In this document: positions 12,424-13,110 of the stretch, piece after piece
Layout: each line of letters opens with the position of its first letter
How positions within the stretch are numbered: the stretch's first letter is position 1
Assembly (NCBI GenBank): GCA_002508545.1
Contig: DAVH01000018.1
Span: 5,814-18,923 of the forward strand
Length of the DNA: 13,110 bases
Direction of reading: 5' to 3'
From: Methanomassiliicoccus sp. UBA6
Lineage (GTDB): Archaea > Thermoplasmatota > Thermoplasmata > Methanomassiliicoccales > Methanomassiliicoccaceae
Notes under the pieces: generated by a model
What the model was told of the DNA's origin: nothing
The model's input: only the letters and a program-made list of their open reading frames with translations
Database searches by the model: none
Translations under genes and position numbers: made by a program

Positions 12424-13110
12424 ATGAAAAGGGACGTCATTTCGGTGCTGGACCTACGTGAGGATGTCGACGACATCCTCGGCTCCGCGATCAAGCTGAA
12501 GAAGGAGAACGACAAGAGCGGTCAGCAGCTGAAGGGCAGGACCCTGGCCATGATATTCGAGAAATCCAGCACCCGCACCAGGGTATCGTTCGAGGTAGGC
12601 ATGCTCCAGCTGGGCGGGCGCGCCATCTTCCTCAGCCAGAAGGATTCCCAGCTCGGCCGGGGGGAGACCGTCGCGGATACCGCCATGGTCCTCAGCCGGT
12701 ATGTCGACGGCATCGTCTACCGGGCCTTCCGCCACGACAACATGGTCGAGCTGGCCAGCAAGGCCAGCGTCCCGGTCATCAACGCCTTGGATGACCTCGA
12801 GCATCCATGTCAGGTCATGGCCGACCTGCTCACCATCAAGGAGAAGAAGGGAAGCTTCGAGGGGCTCAAGCTCGCCTACGTCGGCGACGGGAACAACGTC
12901 TGCAACTCGCTCGCCCTCGGCGCCGCGCTGGTGGGCATGGACTTCGCAGCCGCCTCCCCCGCGGAGTATCGGCCGGACCGCGAGGTCATGAAGACCGCCG
13001 CCTCCATCGCCGAGAAGAACGGGGTCAGCAGCGAGGTCACCGGCTCGGCGGCGGATGCCGCCAAGGGAGCGGACATCATATACACCGACACCTGGGTGTC
13101 GATGGGCGAC
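12424..13110 (+). CDS. argF: Ornithine carbamoyltransferase, 3' end outside the window
   Basis: 229 residues are visible of an expected 300-310. The enzyme transfers the carbamoyl group of carbamoyl phosphate to ornithine to give citrulline, the sixth step of arginine synthesis, in the cytoplasm as a trimer. The carbamoyl phosphate motif SSTRTR is at 48-53, the QLGRGE loop at 76-81, the HPCQ motif at 127-130, and the nucleotide-like GDGNNVCNSL segment at 155-163. DTWVSMGD at 222-229 carries the ornithine-side SMG loop just before the window ends. HPCQ and the SMG loop favour ornithine over aspartate transcarbamoylase. The HCLP active-site segment lies beyond the edge. The ATG at 12424 has GTGA as ribosome site. 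No other arg gene is visible upstream, so it begins its own transcript. Confidence 0.95.
   Translation, partial: MKRDVISVLDLREDVDDILGSAIKLKKENDKSGQQLKGRTLAMIFEKSSTRTRVSFEVGMLQLGGRAIFLSQKDSQLGRGETVADTAMVLSRYVDGIVYRAFRHDNMVELASKASVPVINALDDLEHPCQVMADLLTIKEKKGSFEGLKLAYVGDGNNVCNSLALGAALVGMDFAAASPAEYRPDREVMKTAASIAEKNGVSSEVTGSAADAAKGADIIYTDTWVSMGD

Noticed and set aside
1..13110. CRISPR arrays, insertion sequences, prophage or defence islands
   Set aside because: No spaced direct repeats, transposase motifs, terminal repeats or phage genes are visible; the only mobile element seen is the intein.

Overview
The window reads as ordinary chromosome of a GC-rich archaeon. The archaeal signs are AT-rich TATA-like boxes about 25-38 bases ahead of start codons, several nearly leaderless genes, an archaeal SepF, an MCT-1-like PUA-domain protein, an intein-containing rtcB, a DUF835 protein and a tRNA gene without an encoded CCA. 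DUF835 together with this gene mix and the high GC content points to Thermoplasmata, perhaps Methanomassiliicoccales. That placement is inference from gene content, not from a marker gene.

Layout. Bases 1-1927 hold three minus-strand genes: a partial cysteine-containing protein of unknown function with its own promoter, and a two-gene membrane operon (a one-pass protein with two LEA14-like beta domains, then a four-helix protein whose start overlaps its partner's stop). From a divergent spacer near 1960-2018 a plus-strand run begins: a small zinc ribbon protein, a PUA-domain RNA-binding protein, a six-helix membrane protein with a zinc ribbon and two PH-like domains, a two-helix membrane protein, SepF, and an HD-domain nucleotide phosphohydrolase. 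The phosphohydrolase meets rtcB tail to tail, their stop codons sharing a CTAG. rtcB (minus strand, 6618-9479) is interrupted by a 470-residue intein placed exactly before the catalytic Cys. A divergent spacer with a perfect inverted repeat separates rtcB from a plus-strand GNAT-type acetyltransferase. Next come a seven-helix DUF835 protein, a convergent tRNA-His(GTG) on the minus strand, and the first three quarters of an ornithine carbamoyltransferase gene running off the right edge.

The genes do not form one pathway. Themes are RNA processing and translation (RtcB ligase, PUA protein, tRNA-His), cell division (SepF, which in archaea tethers FtsZ to the membrane), nucleotide housekeeping (HD hydrolase), arginine synthesis (argF), and several unassigned membrane proteins. 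The most unusual items are the intein with Ser instead of His before its C-terminal Asn, the duplicated helical-hairpin/PH-like architecture, and two genes (GNAT and DUF835) that lack a convincing ATG start. I see no defence system, CRISPR array, transposon or prophage, and nothing I would call a clearly new biological system.
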